NCBI GenBank assembly: GCA_001899235.1
Contig: MKVR01000050.1
Location: 116,735 to 180,734, forward strand
Reading direction: 5' to 3'
Length of the DNA stretch: 64,000 bases
DNA from: Nitrosospira sp. 56-18
GTDB taxonomy: Bacteria > Pseudomonadota > Gammaproteobacteria > Burkholderiales > Nitrosomonadaceae
Notes under the pieces: generated by a model
What the model was told of the DNA's origin: nothing
Database searches by the model: none
The model's input: the letters and a program-made list of their open reading frames with translations, nothing else
Program-made: the position numbers and the translations under genes
Shown here: positions 1 through 9,310 of the stretch, piece by piece
Numbering within the stretch: position 1 is the first letter of the stretch
Layout of the letters: each line of letters starts with the position of its first letter

Positions 1-1254
1 GAATTGTCCGCCGGTATTGGAGCGAAGATTGATGCCATGGGACCAGGTTGTCTGGTCGGTCTGGCTTCCCGCGAAAACGGGACTATTGGCGGGCGACAGG
101 TTATATCGGCGCCCATCGATGTTGACAAAACCGCTTTGCACCAGATTCCCGGTAACAGCATCCCTCAGATAGCTTTGTACATTCGCATGCGCATTGTTTT
201 GCCACATTCCCAGGGTATAGGAAAGCTTGATCGTAGGTGTAATGTCATAGGCGAGTTTCCATTTGAAATTATCCTGGATGGTATGGTTGATGTTTCCGGC
301 GCCCAGCGTCTGGATAGCGGCATTGGTAGGATTTGCTCCGGCGAAAGCGCCGGTTACCGGCGTTCCGCCGCCATTCGCCACTCCACTCGAAACAAGCGCA
401 GTCGCAAAGGTGATAGGCTGGCTGTGGGAATCGAGATGGTTATAATCAAAACGGAACGACAGATCGTTATAGCGATGGCCGAGGTATCCCGAGTACCTCT
501 GGCTCTGGTAGGTATCCTTTGTGCCATAAAGATTGAAAGTCTGCCAGGAGGCTTGCGCATCCGCGCCCGCCTCGAATTTTTCCGGCATTTTTGTGGTGAT
601 ATTGATCACCCCCCCAATGGAATTGCCGGCATAGGCGGCCGAAAAGGGGCCGTACATGATATCGATCCGTTCGATTTCACCGGGCGATACCGTATTCCAG
701 CGCGGCGAACCGGTATTGGTGTTGTTGTTGCCAAGCAAGGACGACAGCAAAATACCGTCCGCATAAATCAGGTTGCGCGCGCTGGCGGAAGTGCCCGAGG
801 TACGCATCCCCACCGGCGCATTGGTATCCCCGATGTAGCGGCTGCGCACCTGAATGGACGGCATGTATTTGATGGCATCCTCGGTAACCATGAGGTTGAT
901 GGCATTGTCCATCCTTTCCCGGGTAATGCTTTCGGTAGTCTGGGGTAACCGGTATCTTTCCTTATCGGTCTGCTTGCTGATCGGTTTCACTTTCCCGCCT
1001 ATCGTCATTTCTGGCATCTGGATCACGGGTTCGTGAGCAGCCAGCTTCATGATGGAGGTGCCAGCAGGAATGGGAGCAGTATCACCTGCCACCGGAAGTT
1101 CGGGCACTGAAGGAATACGCGGCTTCTTGTTCGTCGGCGGTGCGGATTCAGTTTCATTTTTTACAGGCAGGTCCGCCTGGCCTGCTGCATAGACGGGCGA
1201 TATGAAGAGCAGACTTCCAAACGCAAGGAAAACCAAATTTAATCTGGCATCCAT
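1..1254 (-). CDS. TonB-dependent receptor, N-terminal part (gene continues past window start)
   Basis: Manual translation of minus strand from ATG at 1254 is open to base 1: MDARLNLVFLAFGSLLFISPVYAAGQADLPVKNE...PQTTESITRERMDNAINLMVTEDAIKYMPSIQVRSRYIGDTNAPVGMRTSGTSASARNLIYADGILLSSLLGNNNTNTGSPRWNTVSPGEIERIDIMYGPFSAAYAGNSIGGVINITTKMP: signal peptide plus plug domain. Missing from the track because no stop lies in the window. Confidence 0.9.
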   Translation of the reverse strand, partial: MDARLNLVFLAFGSLLFISPVYAAGQADLPVKNETESAPPTNKKPRIPSVPELPVAGDTAPIPAGTSIMKLAAHEPVIQMPEMTIGGKVKPISKQTDKERYRLPQTTESITRERMDNAINLMVTEDAIKYMPSIQVRSRYIGDTNAPVGMRTSGTSASARNLIYADGILLSSLLGNNNTNTGSPRWNTVSPGEIERIDIMYGPFSAAYAGNSIGGVINITTKMPEKFEAGADAQASWQTFNLYGTKDTYQSQRYSGYLGHRYNDLSFRFDYNHLDSHSQPITFATALVSSGVANGGGTPVTGAFAGANPTNAAIQTLGAGNINHTIQDNFKWKLAYDITPTIKLSYTLGMWQNNAHANVQSYLRDAVTGNLVQSGFVNIDGRRYNLSPANSPVFAGSQTDQTTWSHGINLRSNTGGQF

Positions 1255-1699
1255 TTCCACGCACCTCCCTCTTTTTATTATGGGAAAAAGCACCTCTAGG
1301 CAAATCAGGGGAATTCAGTTCTTCGAGCGCGAGGATAATCTATTTCCTCCAAAGCAGGGATGCGACAAATTGTCGCACCAACAGGAACTGGCGAATTTAT
1401 AGGGTCCGCTTCCAGATAAAGGAAGGAAATTCAAAGGTGGCAGGATCAGAAGCCAGATGGCGGCTGATAATGGAAACCGGTACGTTGATGACAGGAAATC
1501 CGGGCAGATGAGTGGAGAAATTGCCGGTTTTCCTGCTCCTGCAGGTAAAAACCCGTGTGGATGATCTGTCGGATGGCTAACATCCTGTCCGGGGCAGACG
1601 CCGACTGCAGCGGCGTCTGAGAAAACTCTCCGGGCAACGGCGAGCCTATGCCGGAATAACAAAAATCAAATGATGAAGACGCGTTGCAGGCATCCTGGT

Positions 1700-2506
1700 T
1701 CAGGTAAATTGCGTGGTTATGGTTCTATTCCTGCCTGAGCCAGCCCTTGATGGCATTATCGTCCCGCTTGTCCCGCGAAAATTGGGGATCTGGCTTGCAG
1801 GCGCCTTTGGCAACAACCGGGTATATTCCCTTTTTAGCACTTCATAACCATCGCTTACGCGGTCTTCCAGCAACTTGCGGTTCACCACCGTGATATGGCC
1901 GCGCCGGTACTGAATCGCCCCCGCCGCCTGAAGTGTTTGCGCAGCCTGAGTCACGCTTTCGCGGCGCACTCCAAGCATACTGGCAACCATTTCATGCGTC
2001 ATCGGCAAAGAACCCCCGGATAACCGGTCCAGGCTCATCAACAGGAAACGGCATAATTGCTGTTCAATGGTCTGGCGATGTTCAACTGCGCACTGCTCTG
2101 TCTGCAGAAGCAGCGCCTGGCTGAAGCGCAGCAGCAGTTGCTGCAAGGCTCCGCCGGATTCAAATTCCTTTTTAAGGATGTTCGACTTGATACGGTAGCT
2201 GTAGCCAGGGCTTTGTACCAGCACGGTGGCAGGCGTACGGTCGCAGCCTAGAAGCAAAAACAGCCCGGTTACTCCTTCATTGCCGATCATCGACACTTGC
2301 CGGGATATCCCGGACTCCAATTCGTACATCCGCGCAATGATGCAGGTGGTGGGGAAATACAGGTGGCTGATACGGGAATTGGGTTCATAAATGACATGAC
2401 CCAGCGGTAATTCGACCAATTCGAGAAAAGGAAGCAGATTGGTGTACTCCTGTATAGGCAGGGCCGCAAGAATCTGATTCTGTTTGGGGCTATGCAATAT
2501 AGACAT
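1700..2506 (-). CDS. Crp/Fnr family transcriptional regulator
   Basis: 268 aa; cNMP-binding-like N-terminus and C-terminal HTH (MTHEMVASMLGVRRESVTQAAQTLQAAGAIQYRRGHITV). Confidence 0.85.
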   Translation of the reverse strand: MSILHSPKQNQILAALPIQEYTNLLPFLELVELPLGHVIYEPNSRISHLYFPTTCIIARMYELESGISRQVSMIGNEGVTGLFLLLGCDRTPATVLVQSPGYSYRIKSNILKKEFESGGALQQLLLRFSQALLLQTEQCAVEHRQTIEQQLCRFLLMSLDRLSGGSLPMTHEMVASMLGVRRESVTQAAQTLQAAGAIQYRRGHITVVNRKLLEDRVSDGYEVLKREYTRLLPKAPASQIPNFRGTSGTIMPSRAGSGRNRTITTQFT

Positions 2507-2854
2507 GGAAGTTTCCTCTGGAATAACGATAGGGTTAAGGCTACCGGACTTCGTATCAACCTCAGGCAGTATCCTTTTACTTGTCTATCCAGCAATAATC
2601 ATGCCAAAATTATTTATCTTTTTATTTCATAAGGATAGCTATAAATTTAAAAGGGCATCCAGTTACCGAATTGAGGCACAAACTCAAACTCTTCCGCTAA
2701 TAGATTGAAAAATAAGGAGAATATACCGTCTCCATCTGACGACAATCCAGCCTAGACTTCGACACAATGCGAGCAGATGTTCTATCTGAGCTCTATCTGA
2801 CTTTATAGGGTTTGAAGAAGGTGACTGCAATCCCGTAAAAGTGGCGGGAAGAGC

Positions 2855-3754
2855 TCAACATGAGACTCTGACGCAATTGCGTCCACCGCTCTTGGCCTGG
2901 TACATTGCCTTGTCCGCAGACTGGATGAGATCGGTAAAATTCAGGCCGGATCCTGGAACCGCGGTTGCAACTCCAACACTAATGGTTGCCTGCAGTTCAC
3001 CTGATTCCGTTTGTATCAGGCCATCGGCTATCGCGGCCCTTACTCGTTCTGCTACGACGATCGCCCCGTTGCGGTCGCATTCCGGCAGAACAATCATTAA
3101 CTCTTCCCCACCAAACCGTCCGCAGCCATCATAGGGTCTTACCGCATGGGTCATACGCTCGGCCACGTCCCGCAGGACTGCATCCCCTACCAGGTGCCCG
3201 TGGCTGTCATTTATCTTCTTGAAATGGTCTATATCGGCAAAAATAAGGGAAATACAATAATTTCCCCGTTCCTTGCGGGCCATTTCATTTTGCAGGATAT
3301 CAATTATCGTACCCCTGTTATATAAACCGGTAAGCGCATCCCGCGTGGCTTTTGCCCGCAATTCCTGTTCGAGGTTACTAATACGCCGACCCGTCCGGAG
3401 CCTTGCCTGCAGTTCTTCGATGCTGTAAGGCTTGCTGATAAAGTCGTCCGCCCCGGCATCCATGGCCTCCACGGCAGATTCCGGTCCTTGCCGCGAAGTA
3501 AGAAGGATCAGATAAATATATCGATCTCTCACGCTATCGCGAAGCTGTCTGCATACCGTTACCCCATCCATTTCCGGCATCATCCAGTCCAGGGTCGCCA
3601 GCTGGGGCCCTGTGGCCTGTTTAAGCCTATTGAAAGCTGCGGTTCCATCCGTCACCGTCTCCACTTCATATCCGCTGTCTTTCAATGTCTCCTGCAGAAA
3701 TAGCAGGGATACAGGGTCATCATCCGCGATCAGTACTTTCAATTGAATCTCCAT
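2855..3754 (-). CDS. PleD-like response regulator diguanylate cyclase (REC-GGDEF)
   Basis: 299 aa; REC (LIADDDPVS...LATLDWMMPEMDG) and GGDEF domain with GGEEL active loop and I-site RPYD at PleD-like spacing (RPYDGCGRFGGEEL). Confidence 0.92.
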   Translation of the reverse strand: MEIQLKVLIADDDPVSLLFLQETLKDSGYEVETVTDGTAAFNRLKQATGPQLATLDWMMPEMDGVTVCRQLRDSVRDRYIYLILLTSRQGPESAVEAMDAGADDFISKPYSIEELQARLRTGRRISNLEQELRAKATRDALTGLYNRGTIIDILQNEMARKERGNYCISLIFADIDHFKKINDSHGHLVGDAVLRDVAERMTHAVRPYDGCGRFGGEELMIVLPECDRNGAIVVAERVRAAIADGLIQTESGELQATISVGVATAVPGSGLNFTDLIQSADKAMYQAKSGGRNCVRVSC

Positions 3755-6700
3755 TGATGAAGGCTTCCAGTTCAGCCGTCAATCCCTCCGCAAGTGCCCG
3801 GAGCCCGTCAAAGCAGGCGTCCACACCATCGATTTCGCCCGCTTTAGCGATCTGCTCCAGTTTTGCGGCGGCATCAGCCACCGGCTGGGCGCTAATAGTG
3901 CTGGCCGCGCCTTTAAGGCGATGGGCGGAACGTGCCACCAGCTCCAGGTCACCAGTGCCCGCGGCTTCCCGGATATCAGCCAGCGTAAGGGGAATTTCCT
4001 GCAAAAAAACGCGAACGAGCCGGATCAGCAATGGCTGTTTGCCGTTAACCCGTTTTAAAGCAGCTTCCGGATTGAATCCCTGGATTGCAAGCGATGTTTC
4101 TTCTGAGCTATTTGCACCCCCAGGTTGAATACCGGACGTTTCTTCCGATTCCAGAAGGCGCAGCAATAACTCCGGGTCGATGGGTTTCGGAATATAGTCG
4201 TCCATTCCCGCAGCAAGGCAACGTTCCCGATCTTCCTTCATCGCAGCGGCAGTAAGCGCGATGATGCGGACATGCTTTCCCCCCGCATTTTTCTCGCGTT
4301 TACGAATCTCGACCGTGGCCTGATAGCCATCCATGCGGGGCATTTGTCCGTCCATCAGGATGACGTCGAACTGCTGCTCATCCAGCATCCTCATGGCTTC
4401 GATTCCATCACCAGCAGTAGCTGAGGAATGGCCCCGGTTTCGCAAGATTTCTTCCACCACTTTCTGATTGATCAAATTATCCTCCGCTATCAACACATTC
4501 AGGGTGCGCGAGGGCTGGGGCCTGCTCGCGTATCCACTTGAAACGATAGGGATACCATCATCTGTCCTGCTCATGGCAACCATGATCGCGTTAAACAGTT
4601 CCGAGGACTTGACAGGTTTTCTCAGGTAACTGGCTATGCCTATTTCCTTATAACGTTTGATTTCATCGTAAGCATCGTTCGAAGAAAGCATCATGATCGT
4701 AGTTCCGGCCAATGCCTGAATATGGCTGACAAGCTCGATCAACTGAAAACCATCGCACTCGGGCATCCGCGAGTCCAGCAATACCAGCGGGTATGTCTTA
4801 CCAAGCGCTGCGGCGTTCAATAACTCCGCCAACGCTTCCGTGCTATTCGTCGCAAGCACCGGCTGCATGGACCAGCTCAAAAGAATCTCTTCAAGAATCA
4901 ATCGGTTTGTGCTGTTGTCCTCGACAACCAGAACCGGCACATTCTTTAGATCCTGCCGGAGTAGGATTTCCGGCTGACGATCCGGAACCGCAAACTTTGC
5001 CGTGAAGTAAAATGTCGTTCCTTTTCCTAGCTCACTTTCAACCCCGACCGATCCACGCATTAACTTGACAAGCTGGGACACGATCGTCAGCCCCAGGCCG
5101 GTCCCTCCATATTTTCGGGTGGTCGAACTGTCGCCCTGCGCAAAGGCATCGAAGATATAGACTTGCTGTTCGGCGGTCATTCCAATCCCGGTATCGGTGA
5201 TATTGAAACGAAGCAGGACATGCTTTGTCGCTGCCTCCTCCAGAGACTCCTGCATAACCCGTAATACCACTTCCCCCTGTTTCGTAAACTTCAGTGCGTT
5301 GCCCGTCAAATTAACGATAATTTGTGCAAGGCGGCCAGGATCGCCTTGCAAAAGAAGCGGCACTTCCGGAGCAACCCGATAAGCCAGCTCTATTCCTTTC
5401 TCATTGGCGGCTGCGGAAAATGCTTTTAACGTGTTTCCAACCAACTCTCGCAAATCGAACTCGATATCATCGAGCTCGAGCTTGTTTGCTTCCATCTTGG
5501 AAAAATCGAGAATGTCGTTGAGAAGCCGTAGCAATGAATCTGCTGAGGATTTTATCAAGGTCATGAACTCCTGTTGCTGGGAAGACAACGGGGTTTTAAG
5601 CATGAGATCGGTAAGGCCGATGACGCCGTTCATGGGTGTGCGAATTTCATGGCTCATGTTTGCCAGAAACGAACTTTTCGCGGTGGTGGCAGCCTCGGCA
5701 GCCTCCTTGGCCCGGTGCAATTCCCTCTCCCGTTGTTTTCGCTCGGTGATATCGCGCAGGAATGCGCCGAACTCATGAGTCTCTCCGCCACTTATCAGCG
5801 AGACGCTGAATTCGATCGGAAGCTCATGGCCGACGCGGTTGCGAGCGGTTAGCTCGATTCTGCGTATGGTGGTGGGAATATCTCCGCCAGTTCCGAGGCG
5901 GTTAACCGTGTCAAAGTACAACGCCCGGCTGGAAGGAGCGATAATCAATTCTTCAAATGACTGTCCCCGGGCTTCTTCGAAAGACCAGCCAAAGGTTGCT
6001 TGCGCCTGCCGATTCCAATCGATGATATTACCGGTACCGTCCATACCAACGAATGCGTCATGCGCTGTCGCCACAATTTGCCTCGTTCGCTCTTCGCTGG
6101 CCCGAAGGGCTTCGTTGGCCCGTTTTGTCTCCGATACATCGTGCGCGACGCAAAATATCTGCCGACGGTCCTTTGCCCATCTGGCCGACCACAGGAGATG
6201 CACAACCGAACCATCTTTGTGAATGTAGCGATTACCGAAATCCCGCGTGGAATGTCCGCTCATGACCTCCGCTGCGAAGTGCCGACTTCGGTCGATATCG
6301 TCTGGATGCACCAACTCAAGATAAGGCCGCCCGGCAAGCTCATCCGCAGTGTAGCCCCAGGTAGCCTCGCAAGCACGACTTACATTGACAAAACATCCGG
6401 ATTCATCAATTGAGCAGATAACATCCAGCGAATTATCCATCATGTCTCTATTCTCTCTGGCCGCTTTTCCAGTCTGGACAATGGATCTGGACAACCCTTG
6501 CCCGATATAAGCAGCTACGCCAAGCCCAAGGCAGCCAAATAGAACAATAGTGAGACGGGAAATAGTCTGCGCCTGCGCGGTTGCTTCATCGGCTTGCTTG
6601 CTGAAATCGCTTACTTCGCGAGATGAAAGACTGACTGCCTCCTTGATGGCCGCCATGTTTTCGGCTTGAGCGGGCAGGTATTTCTGCCAGTAAATCTTTT

Positions 6701-7154
6701 GCGCCGCGCGTGGATTCCGTGTCGCCAAGTGCAAAACCTGTTCTTTTATGGGCAGAATTACTTGTCGATCATGCTCTACCAATTGCCTCAGCATCGCATT
6801 CAACTCTTTGTTTGCGGTGGCTGCTATTGCCGCATCCAGATTTACGATCGCATGCTCATGAAGCTTTTCCTCCTGCTGCTTTTTCTCGTTGAATGCATCC
6901 TTGTCCGCGGGATCAAGCAAAAGGTCAGTAAGCTGGTTTGCCGCTTCCATGAAAGCAACCTGGGCTTCCCGTATAAGAACGCGTGTCCGGTTCAGCAGCA
7001 ATGTCTCTGCTGCTGCGGCATCCACTCTCTGCTGCAGATTCTGGTGAAGAAACAGATTTGTTCCCAGCCCGAGCGCAAGCAGCAAAACAAAGCCACTCGC
7101 AGCGACCACAGTGAAACGCTTATATACAATGGGTTTCAAGAAATCGACGGACAT
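3720..7154 (-). CDS. Hybrid sensor histidine kinase (sensory N-term, 2xPAS, HisKA, HATPase, 2xREC, Hpt)
   Basis: 1144 aa; His[18 protein letters not shown]; HATPase [21 protein letters not shown] and DGQMPRMDG; Hpt [13 protein letters not shown]. Confidence 0.93.
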   Translation of the reverse strand: MSVDFLKPIVYKRFTVVAASGFVLLLALGLGTNLFLHQNLQQRVDAAAAETLLLNRTRVLIREAQVAFMEAANQLTDLLLDPADKDAFNEKKQQEEKLHEHAIVNLDAAIAATANKELNAMLRQLVEHDRQVILPIKEQVLHLATRNPRAAQKIYWQKYLPAQAENMAAIKEAVSLSSREVSDFSKQADEATAQAQTISRLTIVLFGCLGLGVAAYIGQGLSRSIVQTGKAARENRDMMDNSLDVICSIDESGCFVNVSRACEATWGYTADELAGRPYLELVHPDDIDRSRHFAAEVMSGHSTRDFGNRYIHKDGSVVHLLWSARWAKDRRQIFCVAHDVSETKRANEALRASEERTRQIVATAHDAFVGMDGTGNIIDWNRQAQATFGWSFEEARGQSFEELIIAPSSRALYFDTVNRLGTGGDIPTTIRRIELTARNRVGHELPIEFSVSLISGGETHEFGAFLRDITERKQRERELHRAKEAAEAATTAKSSFLANMSHEIRTPMNGVIGLTDLMLKTPLSSQQQEFMTLIKSSADSLLRLLNDILDFSKMEANKLELDDIEFDLRELVGNTLKAFSAAANEKGIELAYRVAPEVPLLLQGDPGRLAQIIVNLTGNALKFTKQGEVVLRVMQESLEEAATKHVLLRFNITDTGIGMTAEQQVYIFDAFAQGDSSTTRKYGGTGLGLTIVSQLVKLMRGSVGVESELGKGTTFYFTAKFAVPDRQPEILLRQDLKNVPVLVVEDNSTNRLILEEILLSWSMQPVLATNSTEALAELLNAAALGKTYPLVLLDSRMPECDGFQLIELVSHIQALAGTTIMMLSSNDAYDEIKRYKEIGIASYLRKPVKSSELFNAIMVAMSRTDDGIPIVSSGYASRPQPSRTLNVLIAEDNLINQKVVEEILRNRGHSSATAGDGIEAMRMLDEQQFDVILMDGQMPRMDGYQATVEIRKREKNAGGKHVRIIALTAAAMKEDRERCLAAGMDDYIPKPIDPELLLRLLESEETSGIQPGGANSSEETSLAIQGFNPEAALKRVNGKQPLLIRLVRVFLQEIPLTLADIREAAGTGDLELVARSAHRLKGAASTISAQPVADAAAKLEQIAKAGEIDGVDACFDGLRALAEGLTAELEAFINGDSIESTDRG

Positions 7155-7259
7155 ATGGCAATTAGGCTGGCCGTGAATCGCGACGCCGCAGGGGTGACCC
7201 GTGAAGAGATGCGTTTTATTTCTTGTGAGCGCGCCTTAGCGCTTGAACAGGTCTTTAAA

Positions 7260-7370
7260 CCTAAATCCGTTAGTTGATCGCTCTTGGTTTAGGACCATGA
7301 TCCACAAGGATTCTAACGATACTCGACGTTCATCTGCGCGGTGAGTTCGCTACAAGGCCTGACGTGCAAG
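7260..7370. repeat. Diverged, truncated copy of the CCTAAATCCGGCAGTTG-ended mini-element
   Basis: TTTAAACCTAAATCCGTTAGTTGATCGCTC...CCATGATCCACAAGG...ACTCGACGTTCATCTG aligns by eye to 38546-38660; no right end found. Confidence 0.6.
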
Positions 7371-7398
7371 AGTGAGCGAAGCCAATGGAAAACCAAAC

Positions 7399-7429
7399 CA
7401 AGGGCATTGACAGCTCGTCAATGCCCTTG
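7399..7429. other. Perfect 13-bp inverted repeat (stem-loop, 5-nt loop)
   Basis: CAAGGGCATTGAC-AGCTC-GTCAATGCCCTTG; no adjacent T-run. Confidence 0.85.
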
Positions 7430-7481
7430 ATAACGGTGCGCAATTTATGGTGAATCGACAATTCACTGCATAAAAACCTCC

Positions 7482-7562
7482 GTCATTCCGGACGCCGCAT
7501 CAGCGGCGAGCCGGAATCCGGAGCTTTTCAAGCTACTGGATTTCCGCTTTCGTGGAAATGAC
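7482..7562. repeat. Dispersed GTCATTCCGG...GGAAATGAC palindromic intergenic repeat
   Basis: GTCATTCCGGACGCCGCATCAGCGGCGAGCCGGAATCCGG...CTGGATTTCCGCTTTCGTGGAAATGAC; inverted ends of a type common in proteobacterial intergenic regions. Confidence 0.6.
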
Positions 7563-7981
7563 CCAAGTATTTATTCAACGCATTTCCGGCTCAGGATACG
7601 AGTCGGACAAATAAATCAGCCTCCAGGAGAACAAGCCTCATTAAACATCAAAAGGGACAAGGAAAGTACCTGTAAGAAATTACAGGTGGGCGAATGCATT
7701 TATCCATAAAACATCATTGGTTGTTTTTATTCTTTTGCGCTGCGGCCCTTCTGACACGTATTGCGTGATTGTTGCGTCTGATCCAGGCAAGCACGGGCGC
7801 GAGCCACCTATGCGAATCTGGCGGATTCATCCAAATTCTCTGGAGCTGCTGAATGTTTTGAAGTGGCGCTGGGAAGGCTGGGGTTGAACCCTGCAGATCG
7901 GCCCAAGGTATCGATATTCAAGACCAGCTGCGGGGGGAGGGGGGGGGGGGAGATCTTTTTGGGAGCTTGGGTGGAAGTCTA

Positions 7982-8005
7982 AAAAATACCCGCTCCAGGC
8001 GGGTT
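7982..8005 (-). terminator. Rho-independent terminator of the PEP-CTERM gene
   Basis: Minus strand ACCCGC-CTGGA-GCGGGT-ATTTTTTA, just downstream of the stop at 8032. Confidence 0.8.
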
Positions 8006-8031
8006 GATTCATGCTCGTCTTTTTTAACCAG

Positions 8032-8676
8032 TCAATTTCCAGCGCTGCGCATTCTCCATCCTAAAAGACCTAGACCGGCTATCAGCATGGCGTAAGTTTC
8101 GGGTTCTGGAACAGGAGACGGATTACCTACACTGGCGACAATGGTGAAACTAAACCAATCGCGGACACGGAAGGGGTCACCCGTGTATTTAGTTCCAGTC
8201 ATAGACAGCGTGGTACCGTCAAACGTACCGGAAAAGTTATCTATCCCACCCATTGATAACCCTGTGCAACTGGTCATTGGCGATAAGATGAAGCAGGGAT
8301 CATTGCTTGCAATGAAATCCTCCCCATTCATCATGAGACCGGGATAGGTAGGGAGCGAAAAGCCCAGTGCGGCTGCGCCCCCGCTATCGACTGCCAACGT
8401 GTCAAACTGAATTATCTGGCGATTAAGCCATACAGGGGTATCACGAATGACGTTGAAACTGCCTGACAGGATAAAGATCTGCGGATCAGGCGAGGGAATG
8501 CAAACGCCCTGGAGGTCACAAATGACAACAACGGAGCTCTGATCGTAAGTTACCGAACTCTGGCTGGAGTCGATGTTGACGACGACCGCGTGTGCGCTGG
8601 TGGCAACGGCAATCAGCACCATGGCCATAAGGGTGAGCACGACCGCATTCCGACAGAATCGAATAGTTAAGTTCAT
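8032..8676 (-). CDS. PEP-CTERM sorting domain-containing protein
   Basis: 214 aa; signal peptide and C-terminal VPEPETYAMLIAGLGLLGWRMRSAGN. Confidence 0.9.
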   Translation of the reverse strand: MNLTIRFCRNAVVLTLMAMVLIAVATSAHAVVVNIDSSQSSVTYDQSSVVVICDLQGVCIPSPDPQIFILSGSFNVIRDTPVWLNRQIIQFDTLAVDSGGAAALGFSLPTYPGLMMNGEDFIASNDPCFILSPMTSCTGLSMGGIDNFSGTFDGTTLSMTGTKYTGDPFRVRDWFSFTIVASVGNPSPVPEPETYAMLIAGLGLLGWRMRSAGN

Positions 8677-8727
8677 TATTAGGAAGGATCGCTTATGGGT
8701 GAGCCATGGCTAGATGCTGCAGAAAAA

Positions 8728-8743
8728 AGCAATAATCATGCCA
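8728..8743 (-). promoter_or_regulatory. Sigma54 (RpoN) -24/-12 promoter for the PEP-CTERM gene
   Basis: Minus strand TGGCATG-ATTA-TTGCT vs consensus TGGCACG-N4-TTGCW; about 52 bp upstream of the start codon. Confidence 0.75.
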
Positions 8744-8960
8744 TAGTTCATACATCCCATGGATAGGCAATTTACGGGCTGTTCACGTTTCATAGGCAAC
8801 GATTACGCTTGGTTACATGTAAAGAATTTCGACGTTGCAGAAGTGAAAACGGAACCTAAACTTCGTTACGCCCCCCCCCCGAGTGCCCAATAGCAGAGGC
8901 GATATTCCGTCTGTAAGCGCCCCTTGACTCTCAGGCAAAGTTGCCTCCCAGTTATCCAAA

Positions 8961-8995
8961 AAATAAAAAAGGGGCAGTCAATAGACTAACCCCTT
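8961..8995 (-). terminator. Terminator downstream of tRNA(CAT)
   Basis: Minus strand AAGGGGTTAGTCTATTGACTGCCCCTTTTTTATTT hairpin plus T-run. Confidence 0.65.
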
Positions 8996-9002
8996 GATTA
9001 TC

Positions 9003-9078
9003 TGGTAGCGAATCCCAGATTCGAACTGGGGACCAACGGATTATGATTCCGCTGCTCTAACCACTGAGCTAATTCGCC
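9003..9078 (-). tRNA. tRNA-Met (anticodon CAT); elongator Met vs lysidine-modified Ile2 not resolved
   Basis: Minus strand GGCGAATTAGCTCAGTGGTTAGAGCAGCGGAATCATAATCCGTTGGTCCCCAGTTCGAATCTGGGATTCGCTACCA folds as a cloverleaf; anticodon loop ATCATAA; CCA encoded. Confidence 0.93.
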
Positions 9079-9310
9079 ACACTCACTCTACTCAGAAGCG
9101 AAATTTTGCCTCCAGGGAGCATTACTGTCAAGATTGACAAAAAATAGTATTTTATTTCAATATATTATTGATACCGGATTGCCGGGAATTTATCCTGTTG
9201 GGCATTCCATCGAATATCGGAAAGACGTCATTTTGGTCGCCCCCAGCCTCGTCTTGCAAACAGAATGCGCTCATACATTGAAAAGCATCCGTAATCTGTA
9301 TAATGGCCTC

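Noticed and set aside
4-948. Plus-strand 314-aa ORF at the window start
   Set aside because: Shadow of the TonB receptor frame on the opposite strand; no recognisable domain, arginine/glycine-rich antisense composition.
7827-8012. 61-aa ORF with PPPPPPP
   Set aside because: Created by the G12 homopolymer and overlaps the PEP-CTERM terminator; no start context.
9003-9078. Assignment of tRNA(CAT) as tRNA-Ile2
   Set aside because: D-loop and variable region look somewhat Ile2-like, but the acceptor stem lacks strong lysidine determinants by eye; left as Met with stated uncertainty (tRNAscan-SE/TFAM would decide).
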